38,017 bases of DNA from an uncultured Christensenella sp. GTDB lineage: Bacteria > Bacillota > Clostridia > Christensenellales > Borkfalkiaceae. Positions within the stretch are counted from its first letter, which is position 1, and each line of letters begins with the position of its first letter. The notes below the pieces were generated by a model. The model saw nothing but the letters and a program-made list of their open reading frames with translations. It was not told the origin of the DNA and made no database searches. Made by a program: the position numbers and the translations under genes. Below are positions 15,565 to 24,600 of this stretch, piece after piece. Where the stretch lies: the NCBI GenBank assembly GCA_910578065.1, contig CAJTPB010000001.1, positions 1 to 38,017 on the forward strand, in the 5' to 3' direction.

Positions 15565-15869
15565 TACGAGATCTCCATTACCGTATCCAGCGCGCAGATC
15601 ACAAACAGCTTTTTTAAGCGCGCTTGCATTGCCGTAAGTTGCATGCGGTATCCGTCCGTTTTTACCTGCTTTAAAATTTTAACGAACGTGCCCAGCGTCG
15701 TCGAATCGATAAACTGCAAATTTGCGCAATCGAACGAAATATCGCGCGGGGAAACGCGGTATTCCGTCATAACCGCTTCGTAAAATTCTTCCGCGTTTTT
15801 CGAATCGATTTCGCCGCTTAACGCAATTTTTAATTGAGGTTCCCGTTCGGTTACCGTTACTTCTTGCAT
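15564..15869 (-). CDS. STAS-domain anti-anti-sigma factor (RsbV/SpoIIAA-like)
   Basis: The 101-aa product is a single STAS domain: KIALSGEIDSKNAEEF, then LQFIDSTTLGTF with the phosphorylatable serine S56. Unphosphorylated family members bind the anti-sigma ATPase and free the sigma factor. ATG 15869 follows GGAGG; an upstream extension lacks similarity. First gene of the operon; a TACAAT -10-like box lies at 15916-15921, with no good -35. The neighbours supply the sigma factor and two ATPase-like proteins, one degenerate and one more intact. Confidence 0.88.
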   Translation of the reverse strand: MQEVTVTEREPQLKIALSGEIDSKNAEEFYEAVMTEYRVSPRDISFDCANLQFIDSTTLGTFVKILKQVKTDGYRMQLTAMQARLKKLFVICALDTVMEIS

Positions 15870-15979
15870 AAATACCTCCGCCCATGCATTTGTAATAAAA
15901 TATAATTCCTTATATATTGTAACACAAAACAACCCGTTTTGAAACGGTTTTGCGAAAAATACAAGAAAAAAATTGAAAA

Positions 15980-16007
15980 ACGCCCCGCCGTTTTGTAAGC
16001 GGAGCGT
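15980..16007 (-). terminator. Rho-independent terminator of the GNAT-HisC operon
   Basis: ACGCCCCGC pairs with GCGGAGCGT (one mismatch) around a 10-base loop. On the minus strand it is followed by TTTTTCAATTTTTT. Confidence 0.8.
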
Positions 16008-16025
16008 CCGTTTAATAATATTACT

Positions 16026-16453
16026 TTACCAAAAATCCGTCCATTCGACGCAATTATAACCCATTACGTCATTCACGCGGGTCATTCCGATTTTTTCGTA
16101 AAAGGGAATCGCATTTTCATTCGCGCACGCATACAGGATTATATTTTTCGTTCCGCCTGCCAACTCGTGCAACTTTTTTACCAAAGCCGTACCGACGCCT
16201 TGCCCCGTATACTCGCGGATTACGCCCAAATCGGTTATAAAAAGCCAATATGCAAAGTCCGTTATCCCGAAACAAACCCCGATGATACGGTGGGCGTTGT
16301 TTCTTGCGACTAAACTGATCGATACCTTGTTCACCAATAGGGCGATACGTTCTGCAAATCTTTCTTTCGGATATTGCAACCCTAAATCGGTATCTTTTAA
16401 AAATCGACGTATTCTTCGGCAGTTAATCTTTCTTCCTTTATTGTATATTCCAT
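16026..16453 (-). pseudogene. GNAT N-acetyltransferase with a frameshift
   Basis: The C-terminal part is a clear GNAT fold: ISLVARNNAHRIIGVCFG, the acetyl-CoA loop EYTGQGVGTALVKKL, and NAIPFYEKIGM. The natural start is ATG 16453, giving MEYTIKEERLTAEEYVDF, then a TAA stop. One extra base in the run at 16395-16403 would restore LKDTDLGLQYPKERF in the frame that continues to the stop at 16026. A TTG at 16379 could start a 117-aa truncated form without a ribosome binding site. So the gene is a fresh pseudogene, a slippage-controlled gene or a sequencing error. It lies 18 bases after the preceding gene in the same operon. Substrate unknown. Confidence 0.78.
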
Positions 16454-16471
16454 CTTATCACCCGTCGTTTT

Positions 16472-17638
16472 TTAGTTTGTAATTTTATTATCGGCAGAAA
16501 TCGATTCTTCCCCGTATTGCCATTCCATCAAACCGAAATCGCGGATTACCGCGCAGAAGCCTTTCGGCTCGTATTCGGGCAAATAGCGCAGCCTGTACAG
16601 TACGTTTTCCATCCGTTCCGTCCCGCCGCCGTTCAACAGTCTGAATTTGCGCGCTTGCGCTTCTCGCTTACCGAGAAGCGCTTCCAACTCGTGCAAAAAA
16701 AGGGCGCGCATTTTTTCAAGTGCAATCGCGCGAAAGGCGTATTCGTTCGGAGTGGGAATTTGTGCGCGCAGATACCCGCTTTCCCCTTCGCCCGCGCGCA
16801 AAGCGCGCAATGCGTAATCGGGCACAAAATACCGCCTTGGTTCTCCCCGTTTAAAAAACGCGGCGTACAGTGCGGAAAGCTGCATATATGCCTGCCATTC
16901 GGGATTGTCCGCGCCGTCCTTTTCCAGCATACGTGCAAGCGCAATTCCTTCCCCCGCGTACATTCCGCGCCCTTCCAACCGCCTTAACGCGGCGTTTGCC
17001 GATATCAACTCTTTCAGCGTGCTTTCTTCGTTAACCGAAAGCGCGGCAACATATGCTCGTTCGTACAAGCCGTCCGTTTCCGCCCCGCAAAACGCGCGCA
17101 ACACCCGCTGTTCGAACAGCGCAAGCCGAGAGATGAGAATACGCGCATATGCGGCGGAAATCCCTTTTACGGCGGATATATCGCACATAACGCGCGCGGG
17201 CGCAAGGGGAAATTCGCTTTTCGCGCTTCCGACGCAAACCTCGCCGCATTCTTCTTTCGCCCCGTCGCACGATGCGAACGCGGGGAACAGATAACAGGGA
17301 ATACGGTTGATTTCCGCAAAATACCGCGCACAGCGCAGCAAATTCGCGCCCCCTGCGGCGCAGATACAAGTAACGCCGTCGGGCGCGGAAAACAGCGGAA
17401 GCGCGTCTGCGCCGTCCGTTACCATATTGAACGTGCGCGGCGCGCCTGCATACGGCGAAAAGAAAGAAAAACCTTCTTCGTCCGCGACTAAAAACAAGGT
17501 GCCTATGGGCACTTCCTCGCGTACGCGCGCAAGCCCTTCTTCGATCCTGCAAAATATCAGCCCGCATTCTTCTCCGTCGGGCGTCCCGTCCTGTGCGGCG
17601 GGGGTCATCTTTCGTACGGAGTGTTCGGCGAGCTTCAT
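16472..17638 (-). CDS. Divergent dehydroquinate-synthase/G1P-dehydrogenase-like protein
   Basis: The 388-aa product shows weak similarity to the iron-alcohol-dehydrogenase/DHQ-synthase fold, closest in layout to glycerol-1-phosphate dehydrogenase: an NAD-site-like glycine patch (CAAGGANLLRCARYF, near 93), then PCYLFPAFASCDG, which matches the family PT..S.DG motif with its metal-binding Asp. The later metal-binding histidines (EH..SH) are not found. It may therefore be a non-catalytic relative, or a new subfamily. ATG 17638 follows GGGAGGG. It sits 12 bases after hisC and 18 before the GNAT gene. The identification is low confidence; an unrelated novel protein remains possible. Confidence 0.55.
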   Translation of the reverse strand: MKLAEHSVRKMTPAAQDGTPDGEECGLIFCRIEEGLARVREEVPIGTLFLVADEEGFSFFSPYAGAPRTFNMVTDGADALPLFSAPDGVTCICAAGGANLLRCARYFAEINRIPCYLFPAFASCDGAKEECGEVCVGSAKSEFPLAPARVMCDISAVKGISAAYARILISRLALFEQRVLRAFCGAETDGLYERAYVAALSVNEESTLKELISANAALRRLEGRGMYAGEGIALARMLEKDGADNPEWQAYMQLSALYAAFFKRGEPRRYFVPDYALRALRAGEGESGYLRAQIPTPNEYAFRAIALEKMRALFLHELEALLGKREAQARKFRLLNGGGTERMENVLYRLRYLPEYEPKGFCAVIRDFGLMEWQYGEESISADNKITN

Positions 17639-17650
17639 AGCGCCCTCCCT

Positions 17651-18712
17651 TTATGAGAGTATTTGTTTTAGTTTTTCGATTAAAACGTCGTTCTGTTCGC
17701 GCGCGCCCACCGTTATGCGGCAGAAATCGCGCAGAAAAGGTTTGTCCCAAAAGCGCACAAGAACGCCTTCCTCTTTCAAGCGGGTGTAAATCTCTTTTCC
17801 GCTTATTCTTGCACGCCCCACAAACAAAAAGTTTGCGCCGCTTTCGGGCACGGTGAATCCCAGTGCGCGCAATTCCGCTTGCAAACGCACCCTTTCCGAT
17901 ATCACAAGGCGCACCGTCTTTTTGTGATACGCGATATCTTCAATCGCCGCGCGGCATACCGCTTGGCAGATTCCGTCTAACGGATACGAATTGAAACAGT
18001 CTTTCATGCGGAACAGCCCTTCGATCAAAGAAGGACAACCGACGGCGTAACCGCAGCGCATGCCCGCAAGCGAATAACTTTTGGAAAAAGTTTTTACGAC
18101 GAGCAGATTTTCGTATTTCCGCGTAAGCGGCGCGCAGCTCTGCCCGTAAAAGTCCATATACGCCTCGTCCGCGATCACAAGCCGATCGGGCACGGACGCA
18201 ATAAACCGTTCCATTTCCGCAAGCGGAACGGCTGCCCCCGTCGGCGCATTGGGATTGGCGATAAAGTACCCGCGGCAGTCGATCCCTTTCAACCGTTCGA
18301 AATCGATATAAAACTCTTCTTTTAAAGAAACCGTTTGAACGGGTACGGAAAAAAACCGCGCGAACACCTCGTAAAAAGAATATGTGATTGCGGGAAAGCA
18401 CGCGCTTTCTTTTTCGCCGAAAAAAGCGGGAAAGCAAAGCGCAAGCACTTCGTCCGATCCGTTTCCGCAAAACACGTTTTCGGGCGAAACCCCCTCTGCC
18501 AAGGCGATCGCTTTGCGCAGTTCTTCCGCCTGAGGATCGGGATACAGATTGAGCGTATCCCCCTTAAACGTGTTTAACGCCGCAAGCGCACGCGGGGAAG
18601 GAGGATAGGGATTTTCGTTGGTATTCAGCTTTATGTACCGCTTGTCTTTGGGCTGTTCTCCCGCCGTATACGGCGCAAGCGAACGCGCTTTTTCGCTTAA
18701 AAAATTTTTCAT
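17651..18712 (-). CDS. hisC: Histidinol-phosphate aminotransferase-like PLP enzyme
   Basis: A 353-aa class I/II aminotransferase of the HisC type. Signatures: KLNTNENPYPPSP (28-40), YPDPQAEELRKAIA, GNGSDEVL, NPNAPTG (153-159), ADEAYMDF (181-188), and the PLP lysine K211 in KTFSKSYSLAGMR. HisC transfers an amino group from glutamate to imidazole-acetol phosphate in histidine synthesis; paralogues act on aromatic amino acids, phosphonates or cobalamin. No other his gene is nearby. Its partners are a DHQ-synthase/G1P-dehydrogenase-like protein and an acetyltransferase, so a role in a dedicated small-molecule pathway is possible. ATG 18712 follows AAGGAG, 9 bases after the permease stop. Confidence 0.85.
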   Translation of the reverse strand: MKNFLSEKARSLAPYTAGEQPKDKRYIKLNTNENPYPPSPRALAALNTFKGDTLNLYPDPQAEELRKAIALAEGVSPENVFCGNGSDEVLALCFPAFFGEKESACFPAITYSFYEVFARFFSVPVQTVSLKEEFYIDFERLKGIDCRGYFIANPNAPTGAAVPLAEMERFIASVPDRLVIADEAYMDFYGQSCAPLTRKYENLLVVKTFSKSYSLAGMRCGYAVGCPSLIEGLFRMKDCFNSYPLDGICQAVCRAAIEDIAYHKKTVRLVISERVRLQAELRALGFTVPESGANFLFVGRARISGKEIYTRLKEEGVLVRFWDKPFLRDFCRITVGAREQNDVLIEKLKQILS

Positions 18713-18721
18713 GCGTACTCC

Positions 18722-19585
18722 TTATTGCGCCGCCATTTGAACGGCGTTCACGGCATACCCAACCCCGACGCCTACAAGGTATAAAATAAGAACGATCGTA
18801 AGATTGCGCTTCCACTTTTTTCCGTTGTGGAAGAGCACGAACACGCCTAAGCCCGCATTGGCGCACAACCCCGCCAAACAGCTGCCGAACGTGATGCCCC
18901 CTACAAGATACGTTTGCGTTAGCACTACGCTGGAAGCACAGTTGGGGATCAAACCGATCAATGCCGCGATCAGCGGTTGAATCCACAATCCCGACTGCAA
19001 AAATGCCATTACGTTATCTTCCCCCGCTGAGTAAAACAGATAACCGAACGCGAAGTTGACAAGCAAAACATACCCCGCGATTTTCAGCGCGTGCAGCAAG
19101 GGAGAAACCAAATATACGAACCAAGCCTTTTCCTCGTCGTGATCGCGCCCGCACGAATTGCATTCGAAATGCTCTTCTGCGGCAGCCGCTTCCGCTTTTT
19201 TTTGTACGATGAAATCGGCAAGATACCCCACCGCTACCCCTACAAGAATCTTAACCGCCATCATGGGCAAGATCGCCTTTGCGCCTTCGCCAGAGGAAAG
19301 AAGAATAACGAACGCTTCGTCGCTGGTAGCGATAAAAACGGAAAGCAGGGTGCCGACGGTTACATGGCGGTGTTCGTACAGCTTCGCCGTCATGACCGAA
19401 AAACCGCATTGCGGAATAAGCCCCGTCGCCCCGCCGATCAGCGGCGCAAGATTTCCGCTTAATCCCCCGTGCGGTTTGGAAAGATCGGTTTTGTGTTCTA
19501 ACAGTTCGATGATGATATACGAAAGCAAAAGAAAAGGAAACAGCTTTAACGTATCCAACAAAGCGTCTAACGTTACGTCAAGCAT
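18722..19585 (-). CDS. Putative metal-efflux permease (ArsP_2 / putative manganese transporter type)
   Basis: A 287-aa polytopic membrane protein with two similar halves, each carrying a conserved loop: GGATGLIPQCGFSVMTAKLY (near 50) and ALIGLIPNCASSVVLTQTY (near 206). This duplicated IPxC layout marks the ArsP_2 family of predicted heavy-metal or manganese exporters. A central cytoplasmic loop has HFECNSCGRDHDEE, a possible metal-binding site. ATG 19585 follows AGGAGG; the longer open frame upstream overlaps the promoter. It is the first gene of an operon with hisC, the DHQS-like gene and the GNAT gene. The exact metal is unknown. Confidence 0.82.
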   Translation of the reverse strand: MLDVTLDALLDTLKLFPFLLLSYIIIELLEHKTDLSKPHGGLSGNLAPLIGGATGLIPQCGFSVMTAKLYEHRHVTVGTLLSVFIATSDEAFVILLSSGEGAKAILPMMAVKILVGVAVGYLADFIVQKKAEAAAAEEHFECNSCGRDHDEEKAWFVYLVSPLLHALKIAGYVLLVNFAFGYLFYSAGEDNVMAFLQSGLWIQPLIAALIGLIPNCASSVVLTQTYLVGGITFGSCLAGLCANAGLGVFVLFHNGKKWKRNLTIVLILYLVGVGVGYAVNAVQMAAQ

Positions 19586-19624
19586 ACTTTTTTCCTCCTT
19601 TCGGCTTTCCGAATTTAGGTACTT

Positions 19625-19653
19625 ATCATAACTTTTTTTTGCGCGTTTGTCAA
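19625..19653 (-). promoter_or_regulatory. Sigma-A promoter of the permease-hisC operon
   Basis: Minus-strand TTGACA (19648-19653), 17-bp spacer and TATGAT (19625-19630). The leader is about 35 bases, too short for a yybP-ykoY manganese riboswitch. Confidence 0.88.
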
Positions 19654-19668
19654 TCGTTTGCAAAAGAA

Positions 19669-19693
19669 AAGCGCCTATTTTCAAATAAGCGCT
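19669..19693 (-). terminator. Terminator of the ABC ATPase gene
   Basis: AAGCGCcTATTT/AAATAaGCGCTT imperfect hairpin. On the minus strand it ends in TTTTCTTTTG. It lies 25 bases after the ATPase stop. Confidence 0.75.
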
Positions 19694-19718
19694 TATCTTT
19701 CGTAATCAATTAAATTGC

Positions 19719-21401
19719 TTAGTCTTTTTTCGTAGGCGTTTTTTTCGCGGGCGCTTTTGCGGGCGCTTTTGCAGGCGTTTTCGCGGGAGCCTTTGCCGCC
19801 GTCTTTGCAGGGGACTTAGCGGGCGCCTTTTTTGCAGGCGCTTTCGCGGGAGCCTTTGCCGCAGGTTTTTCCTCTGTGGGAACTTCCGCTACGGAAATTT
19901 CCTCTTCGGGCTTCGGCGCTTCTTCTACGGGAGCAGCCGCTTCTTCCGCAGGTGCGGGAGCGGGCTCTTCGACGGGAGCGGGAGCGGGAGCTTCCTCTAC
20001 GGGAGCAGCCGCAGGCTCTTGTGCGGAAACTTCTGCGGGCGTTTCGGTAGGAACGCTTGCTTCCGCAGCAGCGGCAGCCGCAGCCTTTTTCTTTTCCATT
20101 CTTTCGTCGCGCTTTGCCTGCTTTTTCATTTCTTTGGTAACGACTCTCGCCGCGTCGATCTGCGCTTGCATTTCCTGCGGTGTGGGAGGAACGAACGCCG
20201 CGCCTTCCGCGTTTTCGGGAATCACGTCGTAATGTTCGTCGCGCTCTAACATGGTCGCTTCCGTCACGCCGTCGAACAGATGAATGTGGTGCGCGTCGAA
20301 TGCGAGGTCTACGATGTCGTCCAGTTTAACGATCGCACGGGAAGAAATCTTCGCGATCATCTGCGCCGCATTGTCTACAACGGAATTCTTTCCGCTTTCG
20401 TAATCCAAATCGCAGTAGATCTGCGTTTCCGCGCCCAATTTTTCGATAACGTCGATTTTAGCTTTTACGATCGTATCGGGCGAGTTGGAAATGAACAGAT
20501 CGTCTTCGTGAATATCTTCGGGGCGAACGCCGAGCGTTACGGGTTTTTCCGTATTCAGATATTCGTCGAGATTCTTGATTTTCGCAACGACCGACTTGGG
20601 AAGCACGATTTTGTTTCCGCCGATAAAGTTGACGTAAACTTTGCCGCCTTCCTGCGTTAAAGTCGAATTCTTGAAGAAGTTCATTTGAGGAGTGCCGATG
20701 AATCCCGCAACGAACAAGTTGATGGGATAATCGTACAAGTTCTGCGGCGTATCTACCTGCTGCATGAAACCGTCTTTCATAACGACGATACGCGTACCCA
20801 TCGTCATTGCTTCGATCTGGTCGTGCGTAACGTAAATGAAGGTGGTTGCAAGGCGGGCGTGCAGTTTGGAAATTTCCGTTCTCATCTGCGCGCGCAGTTT
20901 TGCATCGAGGTTGGACAAAGGTTCGTCCAAAAGGAATACTTTGGGTTCGCGCACGATGGTTCTTCCCAAAGCAACGCGTTGGCGCTGACCGCCCGATAAA
21001 GCCTTGGGCTTACGGGAAAGATAATCGGTAATGCCGAGAATCTCCGCCGCCGCCTTAACCTTTTCGTCGATTACTTCTTTGGGTACTTTGCGCAGTTTTA
21101 AACCGAACGCCATGTTGTCGTATACGGACATGTGCGGATAAAGCGCGTAGTTCTGGAAAACCATTGCGATATCTCTATCCTTGGGAACGACGTCGTTTAC
21201 CAATTTTCCGTCGATATACAGTTCGCCCGAAGAGATTTCTTCAAGCCCCGCGATCATACGGAGCGTGGTAGACTTACCGCAGCCGGAAGGTCCTACGAAT
21301 ACGACGAATTCTTTATCCCGAATGTCAAGGCAGAAATTGAACACCGCTTGATTTCCGCCGGGATACACTTTGTTGATGCCTTTTAACAAAAGACCGGACA
21401 T
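19719..21401 (-). CDS. MsmX/UgpC-type ABC transporter ATPase with histone-H1-like tail
   Basis: Residues 1-375 are a standard carbohydrate-importer ATPase: Walker A GPSGCGKST (37-45), Q-loop VFQNY (Q83), signature LSGGQRQRVALGR (135-147), Walker B VFLLDEP (155-161), H-loop H193, and a C-terminal TOBE-type domain (GVRPEDIHED near 291). In Bacillota such ATPases energise several sugar ABC importers from a distance, and no permease is nearby; feeding the alpha-galactosidase pathway is possible. After ~residue 425 comes an unusual tail of about 135 residues: a basic helix (KEMKKQAKRDERMEKKKA), an Ala/Pro/Glu stretch, then repeated AKAPAKK units. ATG 21401 follows GGGAGG. Confidence 0.93.
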   Translation of the reverse strand: MSGLLLKGINKVYPGGNQAVFNFCLDIRDKEFVVFVGPSGCGKSTTLRMIAGLEEISSGELYIDGKLVNDVVPKDRDIAMVFQNYALYPHMSVYDNMAFGLKLRKVPKEVIDEKVKAAAEILGITDYLSRKPKALSGGQRQRVALGRTIVREPKVFLLDEPLSNLDAKLRAQMRTEISKLHARLATTFIYVTHDQIEAMTMGTRIVVMKDGFMQQVDTPQNLYDYPINLFVAGFIGTPQMNFFKNSTLTQEGGKVYVNFIGGNKIVLPKSVVAKIKNLDEYLNTEKPVTLGVRPEDIHEDDLFISNSPDTIVKAKIDVIEKLGAETQIYCDLDYESGKNSVVDNAAQMIAKISSRAIVKLDDIVDLAFDAHHIHLFDGVTEATMLERDEHYDVIPENAEGAAFVPPTPQEMQAQIDAARVVTKEMKKQAKRDERMEKKKAAAAAAAEASVPTETPAEVSAQEPAAAPVEEAPAPAPVEEPAPAPAEEAAAPVEEAPKPEEEISVAEVPTEEKPAAKAPAKAPAKKAPAKSPAKTAAKAPAKTPAKAPAKAPAKKTPTKKD

Positions 21402-21441
21402 ACATTTCCTCCCTAAAAAGTTATACTTTTTTTATACTACT

Positions 21442-21470
21442 ATTTTACACGAAACAAGCCGAAATTACAA
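21442..21470 (-). promoter_or_regulatory. Probable sigma-A promoter of the ABC ATPase gene
   Basis: Minus-strand -35 TTGTAA (21465-21470), 17-bp spacer and -10 TAAAAT (21442-21447). Leader about 35 bases. A second TATAAA-like box lies closer to the gene. Confidence 0.55.
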
Positions 21471-21568
21471 TAGGCAATTATTACAAAGATAGAAATACTT
21501 CTTGTACAGTTTACCCAAAGAATTTACGCCGTATTTCGCATGATCGATACCCTTTCCCTCATTTAAAA

Positions 21569-21602
21569 AAAACGGAATCCGCCGTAAGCAGATTCCGTTT
21601 TT
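21569..21602 (-). terminator. Terminator of the lipoprotein operon
   Basis: AAAACGGAATC pairs perfectly with GATTCCGTTTT around a 12-base loop, with an A-run on the left giving the T-run on the minus strand. It lies 12 bases after the lipoprotein stop. Confidence 0.85.
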
Positions 21603-21614
21603 TATAAAGTTCGA

Positions 21615-24600
21615 TTACGGCTTTTCGGTTAAAAGAACCCGCTCCGTCGTATCGACGTTGTTCTTATAGCTGAACGAAGTAATGTAATACTTCCCATCGC
21701 TCTTTTTACCGATTTTAATAATGTATGCAGAGGAAGAGAAAACCAACTGATTTCCGTCGTTTGCCGAATACGATATCGTACTGGTCAATACTTTTTCCGC
21801 CCCGTTGCTGAGATAAATGGTTTTTACTCCCACGCCGAGGCTGCTTTTATAAAACTGAATTCCGATAAACGTCGTTCCGGTGTTTTCAAACGCTTCCGCA
21901 AAATAATATTTGGTACCGGCCGCCGCTAAATTATAAAACTCGCTTCCTTCCGCTACGGTAAGAGAAACCCAATCGCCGCTTGAAGTTTGTACGGAAAAAT
22001 TTCCGCCTTGCAATACTTCATCGTCTTGATTACACAAAAGCAAAGATGATTTATTTTGAGCAATCAACAAATAATAACTTTTTGTTTCCATTACCACCGA
22101 AAAGTAAAACGCATCGGAGCCCAGGTCGCTCGGTTTGTAAGAAGAAGAGCTTTCGTCTGTTAAAGCCACCGTTTTTGCGGTACCGTTTGCAAGGGTATAC
22201 GTAACTTGCATGCCGTCAAAATCCACCGAAAATTTAGTGAACGTGACCGAAGTACCCAACAACCCGGAAGCCGTGTAACTTCCTGCAAAATCGACCGTAT
22301 TTTCCGCGCCCGCTTTATCTTTAAACGCCGCTTTGATATTTGCATCCGCCGTCATCGCCGCGGTCGGGTCGAATTCCGTTTCGTCGGAAACATACACCCA
22401 TTTGTCGAATTCCTGTCCGCTCGGCGCGGCAGGCGCAACCAGTTTTTCGCTGTTCGGCGCGCTTCCGCTGTTGACGATTTGATTCGGCTCGCCTTCTATT
22501 GAAAGAAGCAAATAATTGCCGATATCGAACGTAGTTTGAGTAATGCGTTGCGCTTCCGATTTTTCGGGATCGCCGCTATCATACCAACCGACAAGAGAAT
22601 TTCCGTTTTTAGCAAGAACATAAACGGTATCTAAGCCGCTGGCGCTCACATAAACTTGAATCACCGCATAGTTGCCCGCAATGAAAAGGTTGTTTGCCGA
22701 AGTTAAATTAGCGCCGAAATACGCATTCGTTTCCGTTATAACCCAATTTTGCGTTGTGCCGGATTTCACCCACTTGCCCGCAAAATCGCTTGCGGGCGCG
22801 TTGCTCGCTTCGCCGCTCTTTGAGTAGGTTTTTGCCGCGCCTTCGTTTACGGAAACGGTTAAATCACTTCCGTTCTTCGCAAATTCATACGCAGCGTATG
22901 CACAATCGTACGCAATAAATCCGCCGTCGTTCAACTGCATAACGGGCGTATAAACTTTATCGTTCCAAATAGCCGTTCCCACTACGTAATTCGAAGGATC
23001 CGCTCCCGCAGAAGAAATCGTGACCGTATCGCTACCGTTCGACCAAACGCCGATTACTTCCGAAATATCGGTAAGTACGGGTGCATCTTCCCAAATCGCA
23101 TACAAATTCAACGTAGGGTTCGACGAACTTACGTAGCTTTGATAATCGGACTTAGATATTCCTTCTTTGGTTATTACCGTGCCCGTAGCCGAATACGCCC
23201 AACCGGAAAAGATCTTATTTGCAGGCGGGGTAAACGTACTTTGGGGAAGCACAAAACGATTGCCGAACGTAAACGTTCCGTTACTCATTGTACCCGTTCC
23301 GCCGTTCGCTTGAAACCGAACGGTTACGGTATAATTTTCCGCCGCCCATTTTGCGGATAACCGTATGTTCTTTGCGGGCATGGTATAAGTTTCGCCCGGT
23401 TGCAATCTTACCGAAGAATCGGCGTCATCCCAACCGTATACAGGTTCGTCATACGGATTGGAATTGATATTTTTATACACCTGCGGACACCAACCGGTAA
23501 AAACAGAACCGTTTTTAGTAAAAGGATTTTCGGGCAGAATAACCGTTTCTCCCGCAGATTTTTGAACGGAAGGAGGAGTTGTACCCGTTACCCCGTTGTA
23601 TGCGCCGCTATAATACGACAATTCGTATTTCGTTGTAACGTCGATATTATTCCAAACCGCCGTAAAAGTTACGTTTCCGGAACCCGTATACCGATCGCCT
23701 GCGGCGTACGTTTGATTGCCGTCGTTCCAGCCGCCGAACGCTTTTTCGGGGCAGGAAAGTCCCGTCCCTTCGGGCAACGTAATTCCCATAGCCCAAAGTT
23801 TTACCCACTGCGGTTCCACCGTTCCGCTTGCGCCTTCGCCCGCGTTGAACGTAATCTTCCAAGCATATTCCGCCGTCAGCTCGATATCGCCGGTAACGGC
23901 TTTATCAAAATTGTATTCGCTGCCGTTTGCCGCCCAATAGCGGAATGTTTTTCCGTCCGGATGAACGGGCGTTTCAAGTACCGCAGTAAATTTTTCGCCG
24001 TTGCGCACGGTATATTCCGCGGGTTCTTCGCCGTTATTCGGATCGACGGTAACGGTGTGCAACGCCGCCCATTGCGCGGTAAAGGCGACCGCTTTTGCGG
24101 GCATGGTGTATTCCGCATTCGCCGCATACGTCTGCGCGCCGTCGCTCCAACCAATAAATTCGTGCCCCGCATAGGTGAACGGATTGGCGGGCAGATTGAA
24201 CTTTGCGCCTTGCGCTTTTTGCGCGGAAGCGGGCGCTTCGCCCGTCGCTTCGTCTGCGCCCTTTGAATACGTTACCGCATACGTTACGGAAGGCTGCGTA
24301 CTGTTCCACTGCGCGGTAAAGGTAACCGCTTTTGCGGGCATGGTGTATTCCGCATTCGCCGCATACGTCTGCGCGCCGTCGCTCCAACCTGCAAATTCGT
24401 ATCCCGTATAGGTGAACGGATTGGCGGGCAGATTGAACTTTGCGCCTTCTTCTTTTTGCGCGGAAGCGGGCGCTTCGCCCGTCGCTTCGTCTGCGCCCTT
24501 TACGTACGTTACCGCATACGTTACGGGCGGCTGCACGTCTTCTTCGCCGCAGGCGGTGATCGCGAATACCGAAACGATCATCAGCGCCAAAACGGCAAAG

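Noticed and set aside
19586..19668. yybP-ykoY manganese riboswitch before the metal permease
   Set aside because: The promoter leaves only about 35 bases of leader, too short for this riboswitch.
23400..24266. 288-aa ORF opposite the B-repeat lipoprotein
   Set aside because: Antisense shadow; Arg/Phe-rich composition follows from the codon use of the real gene.
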